Shown: positions 9,301 through 19,001 of the stretch, piece after piece
How positions within the stretch are numbered: the stretch's first letter is position 1
How the letters are laid out: each line of letters starts with the position of its first letter
The notes under the pieces: generated by a model
What the model was told of the DNA's origin: nothing
Seen by the model: only the letters and a program-made list of their open reading frames with translations
Database searches by the model: none
Program-made: the position numbers and the translations under genes
Assembly (NCBI GenBank): GCA_030017655.1
Contig: JASEIM010000008.1
Span: 22,535-86,534, forward strand
Reading direction: 5' to 3'
DNA length: 64,000 nt
From: Methanobacterium sp.
GTDB lineage: Archaea; Methanobacteriota; Methanobacteria; Methanobacteriales; Methanobacteriaceae

Positions 9301-10149
9301 ATGAAAGTTCTAGTTATTGGTGCAGAAGGAATGCTTGGCCACGATTTAGTGGATATTTTAGGTGTTGAAAATGAAATCAGTACCACAACAATTTACACTC
9401 TTGATATAACTGACATAGATAAAACTGTTAAAACAGTGAAGGAAATCAATCCTGATGTTGTAGTGCACGCAGCAGCTTTTACAGATGTAAATGGCAGCGA
9501 ATCAAAACAGGATATGGCATATAAGGTTAATGTCCTCGGAACCAGAAATGTGGCTGTTGCATGCAGTAAAGCAGACAGCGCCCTGGTCTATATATGTACT
9601 GACTATGTTTTTGACGGTGAAAAGGGCAGTCCCTACTATGAATATGACCAGCCAAATCCATTGAGTGTTTATGGAAAAACCAAGTATTTAGGAGAAGTTT
9701 ACATCCGTGATATCTTAAACAAATTTTATATCGTTAGAACATCATGGTTATATGGATTTCACGGCCCCAACTTCGTCACAACCATGCTTAATTTAGCTAA
9801 AACTAATGATATAATATCTGTTGTGAATGATCAGATCGGATCACCCACATATACAGTAGATCTGGCCAAAGCTATTGCAGAACTCATAAAAAAGCCAAAA
9901 TATGGTATTTATCATATAACTAACAGCGATTTTTGCTCATGGTATGAATATGCAAAGGAAATTTTCGATATGGCCGGAATCCAGATAGAAGTAAAGCCTG
10001 TTACCACAGAAGAGTATCCTCAACCTGCACCCAGACCAAAATATTCAGTCCTTGAAAATTATAACTGGAAAATGGAAGGATTTAAAGAAATACGAAGCTA
10101 TAAAGAGGCTTTAAGAGATTATATAAAATTATTGAAGGAGAAGGAATGA
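9301..10149 (+). CDS. rfbD: dTDP-4-dehydrorhamnose reductase
   Basis: The last step of dTDP-L-rhamnose synthesis reduces the 4-keto group with NAD(P)H. The Rossmann motif GAEGMLG is at residues 7-13. The short-chain dehydrogenase pair YxxxK is Y124/K128 (YGKTK), and CTDYVFDG is present, typical of RmlD. Length (282 aa) is normal. The gene overlaps rfbA by four bases (ATGA), a sign of translational coupling. The other two rhamnose genes are at 12443-14021 beyond a gene on the opposite strand. Confidence 0.93.
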   Translation: MKVLVIGAEGMLGHDLVDILGVENEISTTTIYTLDITDIDKTVKTVKEINPDVVVHAAAFTDVNGSESKQDMAYKVNVLGTRNVAVACSKADSALVYICTDYVFDGEKGSPYYEYDQPNPLSVYGKTKYLGEVYIRDILNKFYIVRTSWLYGFHGPNFVTTMLNLAKTNDIISVVNDQIGSPTYTVDLAKAIAELIKKPKYGIYHITNSDFCSWYEYAKEIFDMAGIQIEVKPVTTEEYPQPAPRPKYSVLENYNWKMEGFKEIRSYKEALRDYIKLLKEKE

Positions 10150-11024
10150 TGAAAGGAATAGTACTTGCAGGAGGGTCTGGTACAAGACTCTATCCAATCA
10201 CAAAAGCTGTTTCAAAGCAGTTGCTTCCAATTTATGATAAACCCATGATTTATTATCCCTTATCAGTCCTTATGCTTGCAGGCATCAGAGAAATACTCAT
10301 AATTTCAACTCCAAGGGACTTACCCATGTATGAGGAACTTTTGGGAGACGGCAGTGATCTGGGTGTTTCTTTTTCTTATGCAGTGCAGGATAAACCGAGA
10401 GGGCTGGCAGATGCATTCATTGTTGGAGAGGAGTTCATTAGTGATGATAATGTGGCTTTGGTACTTGGAGATAACATATTTCACGGCCACAGGTTCAGTG
10501 AAATACTGAAAAGAGCCGCTTCACTTAAAAATGGTGCAGTAATTTTTGGATACTTTGTTAAAGATCCAAAGGCCTTCGGAGTGGTTGAATTCGATGCGAA
10601 TGGAAATGTTCTTTCCCTTGAAGAAAAACCAGAACATCCGAAATCCAATTATGTTATTCCAGGACTTTATTTCTATGATAACCAGGTCGTTGAGATAGCT
10701 AAAAATGTAAAACCATCAGATCGAGGAGAACTTGAAATCACATCAGTAAATGAAGCATATCTAAAGAAAAAAGAATTAAAGGTAGAACTACTGGGTAGAG
10801 GGATGGCATGGCTCGATACAGGAACACATATCGGGCTTTTAGAGGCAAGTAATTTTGTTGAGGCCATACAGAAAAGACAGGGATTTTATATAGCCTGTCT
10901 GGAAGAAATCGCATATAACAACGGCTGGATAGATGCTGAAACCGTCCTTAAATTGGCTAAAACCCTGGAAAAAACTGAATACAGTGACTATCTTAGAGAT
11001 CTGGTTAAAAATAATGAATTTTAG
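10146..11024 (+). CDS. rfbA: Glucose-1-phosphate thymidylyltransferase
   Basis: The first enzyme of the dTDP-rhamnose route joins dTTP and glucose-1-phosphate. The nucleotidyltransferase signature AGGSGTRLYPITK..SKQLLPIYDKPMIYYPL fills residues about 8-43, and EEKPEHPKSNYVIPGLYFYD lies near 160. Length (292 aa) matches the short RmlA form. Two adjacent ATG codons (10146 and 10149) are possible starts; GGAG at about 10137-10140 supports either. It overlaps rfbD and ends just before a gene on the opposite strand. Confidence 0.95.
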   Translation: MMKGIVLAGGSGTRLYPITKAVSKQLLPIYDKPMIYYPLSVLMLAGIREILIISTPRDLPMYEELLGDGSDLGVSFSYAVQDKPRGLADAFIVGEEFISDDNVALVLGDNIFHGHRFSEILKRAASLKNGAVIFGYFVKDPKAFGVVEFDANGNVLSLEEKPEHPKSNYVIPGLYFYDNQVVEIAKNVKPSDRGELEITSVNEAYLKKKELKVELLGRGMAWLDTGTHIGLLEASNFVEAIQKRQGFYIACLEEIAYNNGWIDAETVLKLAKTLEKTEYSDYLRDLVKNNEF

Positions 11025-11058
11025 ATAAAAGCCATTTTTGAAGAGTCTGGAAATATCT

Positions 11059-12144
11059 CTATTCATTTCCCATTATAACTGCAAATGGAGGATCCTTTTT
11101 TCGTTTTTCTATTACCAAAACAGCATCGTAATAATGTATGGAATGGGTTGACAGGGTAAATTCATTTACACTCAATTTTTTCCTGGAAAGCCATGAATTC
11201 TCTTCTTTGGAGTACCATGCATTTAAATAATCTATTAAATTCTTGCTGTATTCAATAAATGTATTTTTTCTCCTGTAACCTCCACCATACTCCCCTATAT
11301 AAGAAGTCATCAGATCTTCACATAGATACACCCCATCAGGAGATATAAATGGATACAATTCTTCAAAGGCAACGATTTGCTGGTTCATATGATGACCACC
11401 ATCATCGATCACTATATCAATTTTAGGAATTTTCTCTTTCAAGGAGCGTAAAAATTTTCTATCTTCAGCATCTCCAATAAATATCTCTATTTGCTCTCCT
11501 TCAAGATTCTTACATTTAGGGTCAATATCAACTCCATATATTTTAGATTTACTTCCAAAATAGTGCCGCCAGAGTTCAAGCGACCCTCCTTTAGATACCC
11601 CTATCTCTAAAACACTCACATCTTTTCCTATAAACTTCGAAAAATGTCTTTCATATATTTCAAAATAATGCAGGAACTTATGAATGATCTTTCCTCTGTT
11701 ATTGTAAAAGTACTGCTCTAATCTGTTCATGGAATCAAAATCTAAATTTTTCCTCAATTCATAGGTATTTGGCTTCTCTTCCATAAAAAAATCTTTTTTA
11801 TACTTGAGGGTGCCGGAATTATATTTTGTAAAGCCCTTTAATCTTAGATTGAAAGTACCAACATCAAAATTATACCAGATTTTTTCGTCTTCTACACCCT
11901 GATTTATTAATTGTTTCTTAAATTCCCTGAATTCTGAAATATTCTCTGTTGCGATAAAAATAAGATCATATTCCAGCCCTTTAATATCCTTAATAAGAAT
12001 TTTATCCTTATCCTCAAACCATTTATTGTCCATCTCTTCTTCATTAGTTATAAAAATAAGTGAACCTATTAAATCCCTATCAATTTTTGCAAATGTACGT
12101 TTACAATCACTTAAATTCCCTATAATAACGATATTTTTTTTCAT
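11059..12144 (-). CDS. Class I SAM-dependent methyltransferase, sugar O-methyltransferase-like
   Basis: The C-terminal two thirds contain the SAM motif VLEIGVSKGGSL (about residues 175-186), an acidic residue after the next strand (YGVDIDP) and IDIVIDDGGHHMNQQ. The DDG(S/G)HH pattern resembles CmcI/MycE-type enzymes that methylate sugar hydroxyls. The first 120 residues start with VIIGNLSDCKR and look like a separate small domain I do not recognise. It lies between the two halves of the rhamnose gene set but on the other strand. The natural inference is O-methylation of a sugar in the same glycan. The acceptor is unknown. Confidence 0.75.
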   Translation of the reverse strand: MKKNIVIIGNLSDCKRTFAKIDRDLIGSLIFITNEEEMDNKWFEDKDKILIKDIKGLEYDLIFIATENISEFREFKKQLINQGVEDEKIWYNFDVGTFNLRLKGFTKYNSGTLKYKKDFFMEEKPNTYELRKNLDFDSMNRLEQYFYNNRGKIIHKFLHYFEIYERHFSKFIGKDVSVLEIGVSKGGSLELWRHYFGSKSKIYGVDIDPKCKNLEGEQIEIFIGDAEDRKFLRSLKEKIPKIDIVIDDGGHHMNQQIVAFEELYPFISPDGVYLCEDLMTSYIGEYGGGYRRKNTFIEYSKNLIDYLNAWYSKEENSWLSRKKLSVNEFTLSTHSIHYYDAVLVIEKRKKDPPFAVIMGNE

Positions 12145-12442
12145 TAATATTCTCCATTATCCGTCCCATATCTAATCTAAACATCAAGTGAAAATAAATA
12201 TTTTTCGAAGAATGAATTCTGAATGTATATCATACTTGCAGTAAAATCAGTTAAACAGCAGTTATAAAGAGTAATGAATAATATTAATATGTAAAATTAG
12301 CGATTAAGTTTAAAGCATATAAACACAGAATTAGTTTAAATATCTGGTTATTCACAATTTAAACAATTAAACCTGTTAAATTATAAATTCTATTACTGAT
12401 AAAAGTTTAATTTAATCTAAAATAAAATTATGGAGTGAATGA

Positions 12443-12991
12443 ATGTCTAAATTTAAATTCAAGAAAACATCCATTGAAGGGGTTTATATCATAGAACCAA
12501 CTGTTTTTGGAGACGAAAGAGGGTACTTCATGGAAACATATCATGCCGGTGAATTTAAAGAAGCTGGACTTGATGTTACATTTGTCCAGGATAATCAATC
12601 CAAATCCAAAAAAGGAGTTTTAAGAGGGCTTCATTTCCAGTACACAAAGCCCCAGGGCAAACTGGTCCGTGTTATAAAGGGGGAAGTTTTTGATGTGGCT
12701 GTTGATTTAAGAAAGAATTCCCCCACCTATGGAAAGTGGGAGGGAGTGATACTCTCAGAAGAGAACAAAAAACAGTTTTATGTCCCTGAAGGATTTGCCC
12801 ACGGCTTTCTGGTTCTCTCAGAAGAGGCTGAATTCACCTATAAATGCACCAACTTTTATGATGCTGAAGATGAAGGCGGAATCATCTGGAATGATGAAGA
12901 TATAAACATTGAATGGCCTGCTGATGAAGTTATCTTGTCAGATAAGGATAAGCAGTGGAAAACATTGAAGGAAACGGTTACCAATTTCTAA
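12443..12991 (+). CDS. rfbC: dTDP-4-dehydrorhamnose 3,5-epimerase
   Basis: This cupin-fold enzyme epimerises C3 and C5 of the 4-keto intermediate. The signature VLRGLHFQ..KPQGKLVRV (catalytic H64) and the conserved Y133 in FTYKC are present. FYVPEGFAHGF lies at about residues 112-122. Length (182 aa) is typical. GGAGTGAATG sits just before the ATG. It is followed 25 bases later by rfbB. Confidence 0.95.
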   Translation: MSKFKFKKTSIEGVYIIEPTVFGDERGYFMETYHAGEFKEAGLDVTFVQDNQSKSKKGVLRGLHFQYTKPQGKLVRVIKGEVFDVAVDLRKNSPTYGKWEGVILSEENKKQFYVPEGFAHGFLVLSEEAEFTYKCTNFYDAEDEGGIIWNDEDINIEWPADEVILSDKDKQWKTLKETVTNF

Positions 12992-13016
12992 TAAAATTAA
13001 ATAGGGGAGATAAATA

Positions 13017-14021
13017 ATGAAAATACTGATTACTGGTGGTGCGGGATTTATAGGAAGTAATTTTGTAAGATATATGCTTGATAAATATTCAGATTATAAA
13101 ATTGTAAATCTAGATGCACTCACCTACTGTGGAAACCTGGAAAATTTAACAGAAATAGAAGATAACCCTAATTACACTTTTATTAAAGGAGATATATCCA
13201 ATAAAGAATTAATTAATGAAATTATGGTTGATATAGATTACATTGTAAATTTTGCTGCTGAATCCCATGTTGACCGTAGTATTGAAGATCCAGAAATATT
13301 CATTAAATCCAATATCCTTGGAACTCAGGTTCTCTTAGATGCAGCCAAAAAATATGGCATTAAAAAGTTTTTACAGATATCTACAGACGAAGTTTATGGT
13401 TCCCTCAACAAAACAGGGTATTTTACAGAGGATACTTGTTTAGCACCTAATAGTCCTTATTCTGCAAGTAAAGCTGGTGCTGATTTAATGGTGAGAGCAT
13501 ATAATGAAACATTTAATTTACCCATGAATATTACCCGCTGTTCCAATAATTATGGCCCATATCAGTTCCCAGAAAAATTAATACCTTTGATGATATCTAA
13601 CGCCCTCGAAGATGAGCCACTTCCAGTATATGGTGACGGATTAAATGTAAGAGACTGGCTACATGTTTATGATCACTGCACAGCGATAGATCTGGTTCTT
13701 CATAAGGGAAAGAGTGGGGAAATTTATAATATCGGCGGGAACAATGAAAAGAAGAATATTGAGATTGTAAAATTAATTCTTGAAAATTTAGGGAAGAGCG
13801 AATCTCTTATTAAATATGTTAAAGATCGTCCCGGTCATGATAGAAGATATGCCATAGATTCTACTAAAATACAAAAAGAGTTGGGCTGGAAGCCTAAATA
13901 TACATTTGAAACTGGAATATCTGAAACTATTAAATGGTATTTAGAAAATGAAGAATGGTGGAAAAGGATAAAAAGCGGAGAATACATGGCATATTATGAG
14001 AAAATGTATGGAAACAGATGA
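13017..14021 (+). CDS. rfbB: dTDP-glucose 4,6-dehydratase
   Basis: This enzyme makes the 4-keto-6-deoxy intermediate of the rhamnose route. GGAGFIG (residues 7-13) binds NAD. The catalytic triad is T123-D124-E125 (STDEVYG) with Y148/K152 (YSASK). RPGHDRRYAID near the C-terminus is a family marker. Length (334 aa) is normal. The ribosome binding site GGGGAGA precedes the ATG. With rfbC it completes the four-gene rhamnose set. Confidence 0.95.
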   Translation: MKILITGGAGFIGSNFVRYMLDKYSDYKIVNLDALTYCGNLENLTEIEDNPNYTFIKGDISNKELINEIMVDIDYIVNFAAESHVDRSIEDPEIFIKSNILGTQVLLDAAKKYGIKKFLQISTDEVYGSLNKTGYFTEDTCLAPNSPYSASKAGADLMVRAYNETFNLPMNITRCSNNYGPYQFPEKLIPLMISNALEDEPLPVYGDGLNVRDWLHVYDHCTAIDLVLHKGKSGEIYNIGGNNEKKNIEIVKLILENLGKSESLIKYVKDRPGHDRRYAIDSTKIQKELGWKPKYTFETGISETIKWYLENEEWWKRIKSGEYMAYYEKMYGNR

Positions 14022-14484
14022 ATCGGTTATTTATTTATTATTTTTTTCCTATTACATATTTCCATTAAAAATATTTCTTCAAGTAAACGTTTTTGTATTT
14101 TGTAGCTTGCCAATAACAATTAGATGTATATAGGATTATTTATTGATACTCTGTATTGACATTCCATTCTTATAGAAAATTGTTTATATCATTTGAACTT
14201 TATAAACAAACCTTTTAACATCCCATTGAGTTCAATGATTATCAGGATAGAAAATTTCTCCTTTAAGTTTAAGATGTACAAACTCTAATGTATCTTTCTT
14301 TTTTACTTGGAACAATCTGCCGCTGCTCCTGCTAGCTGAAAACCAACAAAAACCGTAAATGGTAATGGTGAATGCTGTTAATTTTTTTATTAACTTTTCA
14401 CCTGCAATAATCCTTTTAAACTCATAAAGTGGATGAAAATAATTAAATACCAAGAAATAAAAAAAGATTAAAGTATAGTTATTT
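14022..14484. other. Spacer between rfbB and the Trp-rich exported protein
   Basis: A T-rich tract directly after rfbB may end transcription. A 73-codon minus-strand frame (14232-14453) needs a TTG start without a ribosome binding site and is not accepted. No RNA gene was seen. Confidence 0.45.
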
Positions 14485-15030
14485 TTATCTTGTGATCAAT
14501 GGAGTTACTGATGGATTTCTCCAATCTTTTCTATCTTTGAATGCCCAGTAGTATCCCACAGCATCATATTTAGTAAATACTGTTTTGTTTGTATTGCTTG
14601 TAAGATTTCCTGTGGAATTATAGGTTACTGTATTAATTTTAAGCTGGAATCTGTTTTGTTTATCTAAAGTTTTTATTGTTGACTGATTAACAGCCCAACT
14701 CCAGGATTCAACAGGTTTTCGTCTCCATGATTTTACTGATGAGGCACGAGCTTTATTAAACAGTTGCATGTATATTTTAACTTGATTGTTGCTATTTTTC
14801 CAACCATATCTCCATTTATAGGTTTTATAGGTTAATTTTTGGTCATCCCAAGGATTTTTCCAATTGTTAATGAAGTATTTACTGCCCTGATCAAATGTTT
14901 TCCATTGCCAGGAAGGTGTTGGTGCAAATGGTTTTGGAACAGTATTGTCTGCTGCAGAAACTGCACCAGCAATAGTAAAACCAACAAGAGCCATAACTAA
15001 TAGAGTAATGGCTGCCATTTTCCTACTCAT
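14485..15030 (-). CDS. Exported Trp-rich basic protein of unknown function (181 aa)
   Basis: The ATG at 15030 is chosen because GGAGGG (15038-15043 on the plus strand as CCCTCC) lies seven bases ahead; the TTG start further upstream would be inside that site. A signal peptide (MSRKMAAITL through AGAVSA) is clear, with a likely cut before ADNT. The mature part is rich in Trp, Lys, Tyr and Asn, for example SWQWKTF, YKWRYGW and SWRRKPVESWSW, and has no membrane anchor. Such aromatic, basic, secreted proteins may bind glycan or wall polymer, but this is a guess. It stands alone inside the polysaccharide region. Confidence 0.75.
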   Translation of the reverse strand: MSRKMAAITLLVMALVGFTIAGAVSAADNTVPKPFAPTPSWQWKTFDQGSKYFINNWKNPWDDQKLTYKTYKWRYGWKNSNNQVKIYMQLFNKARASSVKSWRRKPVESWSWAVNQSTIKTLDKQNRFQLKINTVTYNSTGNLTSNTNKTVFTKYDAVGYYWAFKDRKDWRNPSVTPLITR

Positions 15031-15492
15031 ATTATTTCCCTCCAATATTTTTTTTTAACTCATCATAGATGAGAATTAATTATTTAAACTATAGACATGT
15101 ATTAAGTACAAGTAATTATTTATTACTAATTATATTTATTTTTTACTAAAAACTAACGAAAATGTATTTAAAACCAATAAAAAATGAGTTAAAACTTCCA
15201 AATAAAAGATAAATAAAATAATTGATTCACCATCCATCTAACTAAAGGGATTCCCAATTAAATATATGTACCATAACATTTCCCATGACATATCTGACAT
15301 ATTCAGGGACAGATAATTTGCCATTAATTGTATTTAAACCATTTTGATTATAAAAACAGGCGATATTCATCGAAAATAATCCTTAATTGAAATTCAGTAA
15401 TAAAAAAATACATTTAATACTTTAAACATATATCATCATACATCTTGTTGAAAAATTGATTGTATAAACGTTTTTAAGTGGTATCATTGGAC
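15031..15492. other. Divergent promoter spacer
   Basis: This separates the minus-strand Trp-rich protein from the plus-strand anchored protein at 15493. It holds the first gene's ribosome binding site and presumably both promoters. No RNA gene or long repeat was seen. Confidence 0.4.
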
Positions 15493-16719
15493 ATGAAAAG
15501 ATGGTGGAATAATTTAAGCGACATCGACAGGGCTGTATTTGGACTCAGTTCATTTTGCGGAATTGCATTATTATATCTTATTTTATCCGGAATAATGATT
15601 CCAGATATTACCTTTTTATCCCTTCAAACTGATAACGTCCAGATAAATGATAAACCCTGCCAATTAGAGATAAGAGGAATAACAGAGCCCAGTTCTAAGG
15701 TATATATAGAAAGTGAAGATCTAAATTTGAACAGGGTCCCGGTAAATGTTAATAAAAATGGTAGTTTTGAGTACAGACTTAATATTCCAGCAGAAATCGT
15801 CGATACTAGTGTTTCTGTAATTTCAAAATCAGGGAGGAAGTATGAAGTAAACCATGATATTCAGATAAAGAGACCTCTAACATTCCTTTCACTAAAACCA
15901 ATGCAGAAGATTAGTTACAATAATAATAAAATTACTGTCGAAGGTCAAAGCGATCCAAATGCTTCAATTACCATATTATCAAATATGACACTTAGAGATA
16001 ATCTGGATTTCGAAATTTACATTAGAACTGCCTTAGATGACCCTGTAATTGAAAAAATTACCATTAAAGCAGATTCTAATGGAAATTTTAAGCACAGCTT
16101 CATGATTCCTTCTAATTCTAAATCTGTTTACTTCAATGTGACTGCTAAATCTTCAGGTAAAAGAAGCACCACTCAACTTCAAAATATTACCCGTGAATTT
16201 ACAATTTTTCCTCCAATAAGCTCTATTTTTGAATGGGAAGATTCTTCAAATGGAGTTAAAATGAAGCAATATGATGGAAAAGGTTTCACCCTGTATTATC
16301 CAGAATACTGGGATAGAAAATCCTATAAAGATGCTGGTAAAGAATCAAGACTCTATTTAAAATATGGAAAAAATGTTGAATGCATTGTATGGCATGCTAA
16401 ACTTGGTAAAAATTTTGAAAATTCCATTAAAGAATATAAACAGAGCCAGGATACTTATTTAGATAAGTGGTGGGGGGGAATTCAAGTGTATGAACAAAAA
16501 ATTAACCGTAATGGAGTTAAGGGAATCAGAACCGTTTATAAGTGCCAGCAAAATCCCTTATTTTCCAGCGATGTAACTGCACCTTTTTATTTAGACCAGA
16601 CAACACTGACAGATGATAATCTAAATGTTTATGAACTCCAGATTATGGCATCTGAAGATTACTATGAAAAAAATGATTATCTCATCGAGAAAACTGTGCA
16701 GAGCTTTAAGCTAAATTAA
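15493..16719 (+). CDS. Membrane-anchored extracytoplasmic protein (408 aa) of unknown function
   Basis: A short basic cytoplasmic start (MKRWWNNLSD) is followed by one hydrophobic helix at about residues 15-35. The long polar region behind it shows two beta-sandwich-like stretches with phrases such as GITEPSSKVYI and VEGQSDPNASITI, which resemble each other and may be tandem Ig-like folds. The last 150 residues (GFTLYYPEYWDRKSYKD to the end) resemble PsbP-like surface domains in pattern only. A GTG at 15478 is an alternative start; no strong ribosome binding site decides. No enzymatic motif was seen. Confidence 0.65.
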   Translation: MKRWWNNLSDIDRAVFGLSSFCGIALLYLILSGIMIPDITFLSLQTDNVQINDKPCQLEIRGITEPSSKVYIESEDLNLNRVPVNVNKNGSFEYRLNIPAEIVDTSVSVISKSGRKYEVNHDIQIKRPLTFLSLKPMQKISYNNNKITVEGQSDPNASITILSNMTLRDNLDFEIYIRTALDDPVIEKITIKADSNGNFKHSFMIPSNSKSVYFNVTAKSSGKRSTTQLQNITREFTIFPPISSIFEWEDSSNGVKMKQYDGKGFTLYYPEYWDRKSYKDAGKESRLYLKYGKNVECIVWHAKLGKNFENSIKEYKQSQDTYLDKWWGGIQVYEQKINRNGVKGIRTVYKCQQNPLFSSDVTAPFYLDQTTLTDDNLNVYELQIMASEDYYEKNDYLIEKTVQSFKLN

Positions 16720-17162
16720 TTTGTTTAAAAATATTAAATTTACTGTTTGGATGATTTATTTTGTATTATTAATTTTATTAAGTTTTATAGACTAATTTTA
16801 AATAATATTAATGTATATAACATTTTAAAATTCGTTTTTATTTATTAATAGTGTCTAATTGAGAAAAATAAAGATGAAATTTTCTTATTTACATTTAAAT
16901 TTGTTTTAAATAATTAGTTAATACTTAGATAATTATATATATTATTAATAACTTAATAATGTTATATAATAATTAATTTGGTGGATATGTAGTACCCAGA
17001 TGTAAATGAGGTGGAAAAAATAGATTATTACCAATTTAATAGCTCTAATAACTATTTAAACCTTATTTATAAATTAAAAAAAGGGATAAAGCTGCAATTA
17101 TAATTTAAAAACCAATAATTAGGCATAAAAGAGGGAAAAAATAAGAATAAAGGGAGAAAATT
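16720..17162. other. Leader region of the CDP-sugar operon
   Basis: A+T-rich spacer holding the conserved element at 16926-16974 and a leader of about 180 bases. The leader contains ATG-TAG after GGTGG (16979-16992) and further short start-stop pairs. No longer open frame was seen. The ribosome binding site AAAGGGAG lies before rfbF. Confidence 0.45.
16926..16974 (+). promoter_or_regulatory. Upstream element shared with the second GT2 gene (copy 1)
   Basis: TAGATAATTATATA (16926-16939), then TTAATAACTTAATA (16945-16958), aligns without gaps to 33035-33083 upstream of the GT2 gene. The spacing between the two blocks (19 bases start to start) is identical. It contains TATA-like sequence and is probably a promoter with a common operator. 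Confidence 0.45.
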
Positions 17163-18002
17163 ATGAAAGTAGTAATACTATGTGGAGGATTAGGAACACG
17201 TCTCAGGGAAGAAACCGAATTCAGACCCAAACCTATGGTCAAAATAGGAGAAAAACCAATATTGTGGCACATAATGAAAATATATGCACACAATGGGTTT
17301 AAAGACTTCATAATATGTCTTGGATACAAAGGTGAAATGATCAAAGAATATTTCCTGAACTACAAAATAATGAACAACGATTTTACCATGCAACTTGGTA
17401 ATCGGGAAGACATTCAATTTTTAAACAACGACACAGAATACGACTGGAAAATAAGCCTTATAAACACAGGGGCACTGACACAGACAGGAGCCAGGGTAAA
17501 AAAGATCGAAGAATATATAGACGGCGACTACTTCATGCTCACCTACGGAGACGGAGTTGCCAATGTAAATATAAAAGAACTTGTAAAATTCCATAAATCC
17601 CACGGAAAAATAGGAACTATGACAGGGGTACATCCTTCCTCTAGATTCGGTGAATTTGCACTGGCAGGAAACCAGGTTTTAGAATTCAATGAAAAACCTC
17701 AAACCAAAGACGGTCTAATAAATGGAGGCTATTTTGTATTTAAAAAAGAATTCTTTGAATACCTTGACGAGGAAGAAACCTGCGTCTTAGAAAAATCACC
17801 ATTGGTGGATTTAGCAGCAGATGGCGAATTAATGCTTTACCCACATAACGGTTTCTGGCAATGTGTAGATACATATAGAGAACTAGAAATCTTAAATGAA
17901 ATGTGGAATAAAGGTGATACTCCATGGAAAGTATGGGATCAACCATCAATGGAGGTTAAAGATTGGAAAATAACTTCTGGAAAGAAAGAAACGTCCTTGT
18001 GA
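17163..18002 (+). CDS. rfbF: Glucose-1-phosphate cytidylyltransferase
   Basis: This enzyme makes CDP-glucose, the entry point for CDP-linked 3,6-dideoxyhexoses. ILCGGLGTRLREETEFRPKPM (residues about 5-25) is the typical RfbF signature, with ETEFRPKP separating it from thymidylyl- and uridylyltransferases. INGGYFVF lies near residue 180. Length (279 aa) is normal. It overlaps rfbG by 40 bases, so the two are tightly coupled. Confidence 0.94.
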   Translation: MKVVILCGGLGTRLREETEFRPKPMVKIGEKPILWHIMKIYAHNGFKDFIICLGYKGEMIKEYFLNYKIMNNDFTMQLGNREDIQFLNNDTEYDWKISLINTGALTQTGARVKKIEEYIDGDYFMLTYGDGVANVNIKELVKFHKSHGKIGTMTGVHPSSRFGEFALAGNQVLEFNEKPQTKDGLINGGYFVFKKEFFEYLDEEETCVLEKSPLVDLAADGELMLYPHNGFWQCVDTYRELEILNEMWNKGDTPWKVWDQPSMEVKDWKITSGKKETSL

Positions 18003-18991
18003 CTGGGTGCACCGGTTTACTTGGATCTTGGCTTACCAAATTTCTGGTTGAAGGAGGGGCAAATGTAGTTGGCTTAATCAGAGATTTGGTACCAAGATCA
18101 AATCTCAACGGAACCGGATTTAAAGACAAAATAAACACTGTGCGGGGAGAAATTGAGGACTATTTCCTCTTAGAACGTGTATTAAACGAATATGAAATTG
18201 ATACTGTTTTTCATCTTGCTGCACAGACCATAGTAACCATAGCTAACCGCAATCCAATTTCAACCTTCCAAACAAATATCAAAGGAACATGGAATATACT
18301 TGAAGCATGCAGAAGATCACCACTTGTTGATAGAATTGTTTGTGCATCAAGTGATAAAGCATACGGAGAACAGGAGGTTCTTCCATACAATGAAAAAACA
18401 CCATTAGAAGGTAGGCATCCATACGATGTTTCTAAAAGCTGTTCAGATCTCCTGTGCAGCGCCTATTATGAAACATACGATCTACCGGTTTGTGTTACCC
18501 GATGTGGAAATTTCTACGGAGGAGGAGACCTTAATTTCAATAGAATCGTTCCTGGAACTATTAAATCCATCCTGCATGATGAAAGACCAGTTATAAGAAG
18601 TGACGGATCTATGGTGAGGGATTATTTCTATATTGAAGACGGAGCTGCTGCATATATGTTGCTTGCAGAAAAAATGGAAAATCCAGAGATTCATGGCCAG
18701 GCATTTAATTTCAGCAATGAAAATCCCTGCAGCGTATTGGAAATTGTTAACAAAATTTTGAAGGTAACAAAAAGCGATCTGGAACCAGTTATATTGAATG
18801 AAGCTTCAAATGAAATTAAAAACCAGTATTTATCATCCAAAAAAGCTGCAAAAATGCTTGAATGGGAGCCTATGTATACATTTGAAGAAGGCCTTCTGAA
18901 AACAGTTGAATGGTATAGAGAATTTTTCCATAGAAATCAAATAGAGGCAGAAATCCCAGTAACGGAATTGATAAAGGATAAATTATTTTGA
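17963..18991 (+). CDS. rfbG: CDP-glucose 4,6-dehydratase
   Basis: This enzyme converts CDP-glucose to CDP-4-keto-6-deoxyglucose. The NAD-binding GCTGLLG is at residues 15-21. CASSDKAYG and YDVSK (Y154, K158) form the active site; the SSDKAYG variant is characteristic of RfbG rather than RmlB. Length (342 aa) is normal. The gene starts inside the end of rfbF. Confidence 0.94.
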   Translation: MENNFWKERNVLVTGCTGLLGSWLTKFLVEGGANVVGLIRDLVPRSNLNGTGFKDKINTVRGEIEDYFLLERVLNEYEIDTVFHLAAQTIVTIANRNPISTFQTNIKGTWNILEACRRSPLVDRIVCASSDKAYGEQEVLPYNEKTPLEGRHPYDVSKSCSDLLCSAYYETYDLPVCVTRCGNFYGGGDLNFNRIVPGTIKSILHDERPVIRSDGSMVRDYFYIEDGAAAYMLLAEKMENPEIHGQAFNFSNENPCSVLEIVNKILKVTKSDLEPVILNEASNEIKNQYLSSKKAAKMLEWEPMYTFEEGLLKTVEWYREFFHRNQIEAEIPVTELIKDKLF

Positions 18992-19001
18992 GAGCTTTAA
19001 A

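Noticed and set aside
14232..14453. 73-codon minus-strand frame after rfbB
   Set aside because: TTG start without a ribosome binding site, low-complexity content and no family likeness.
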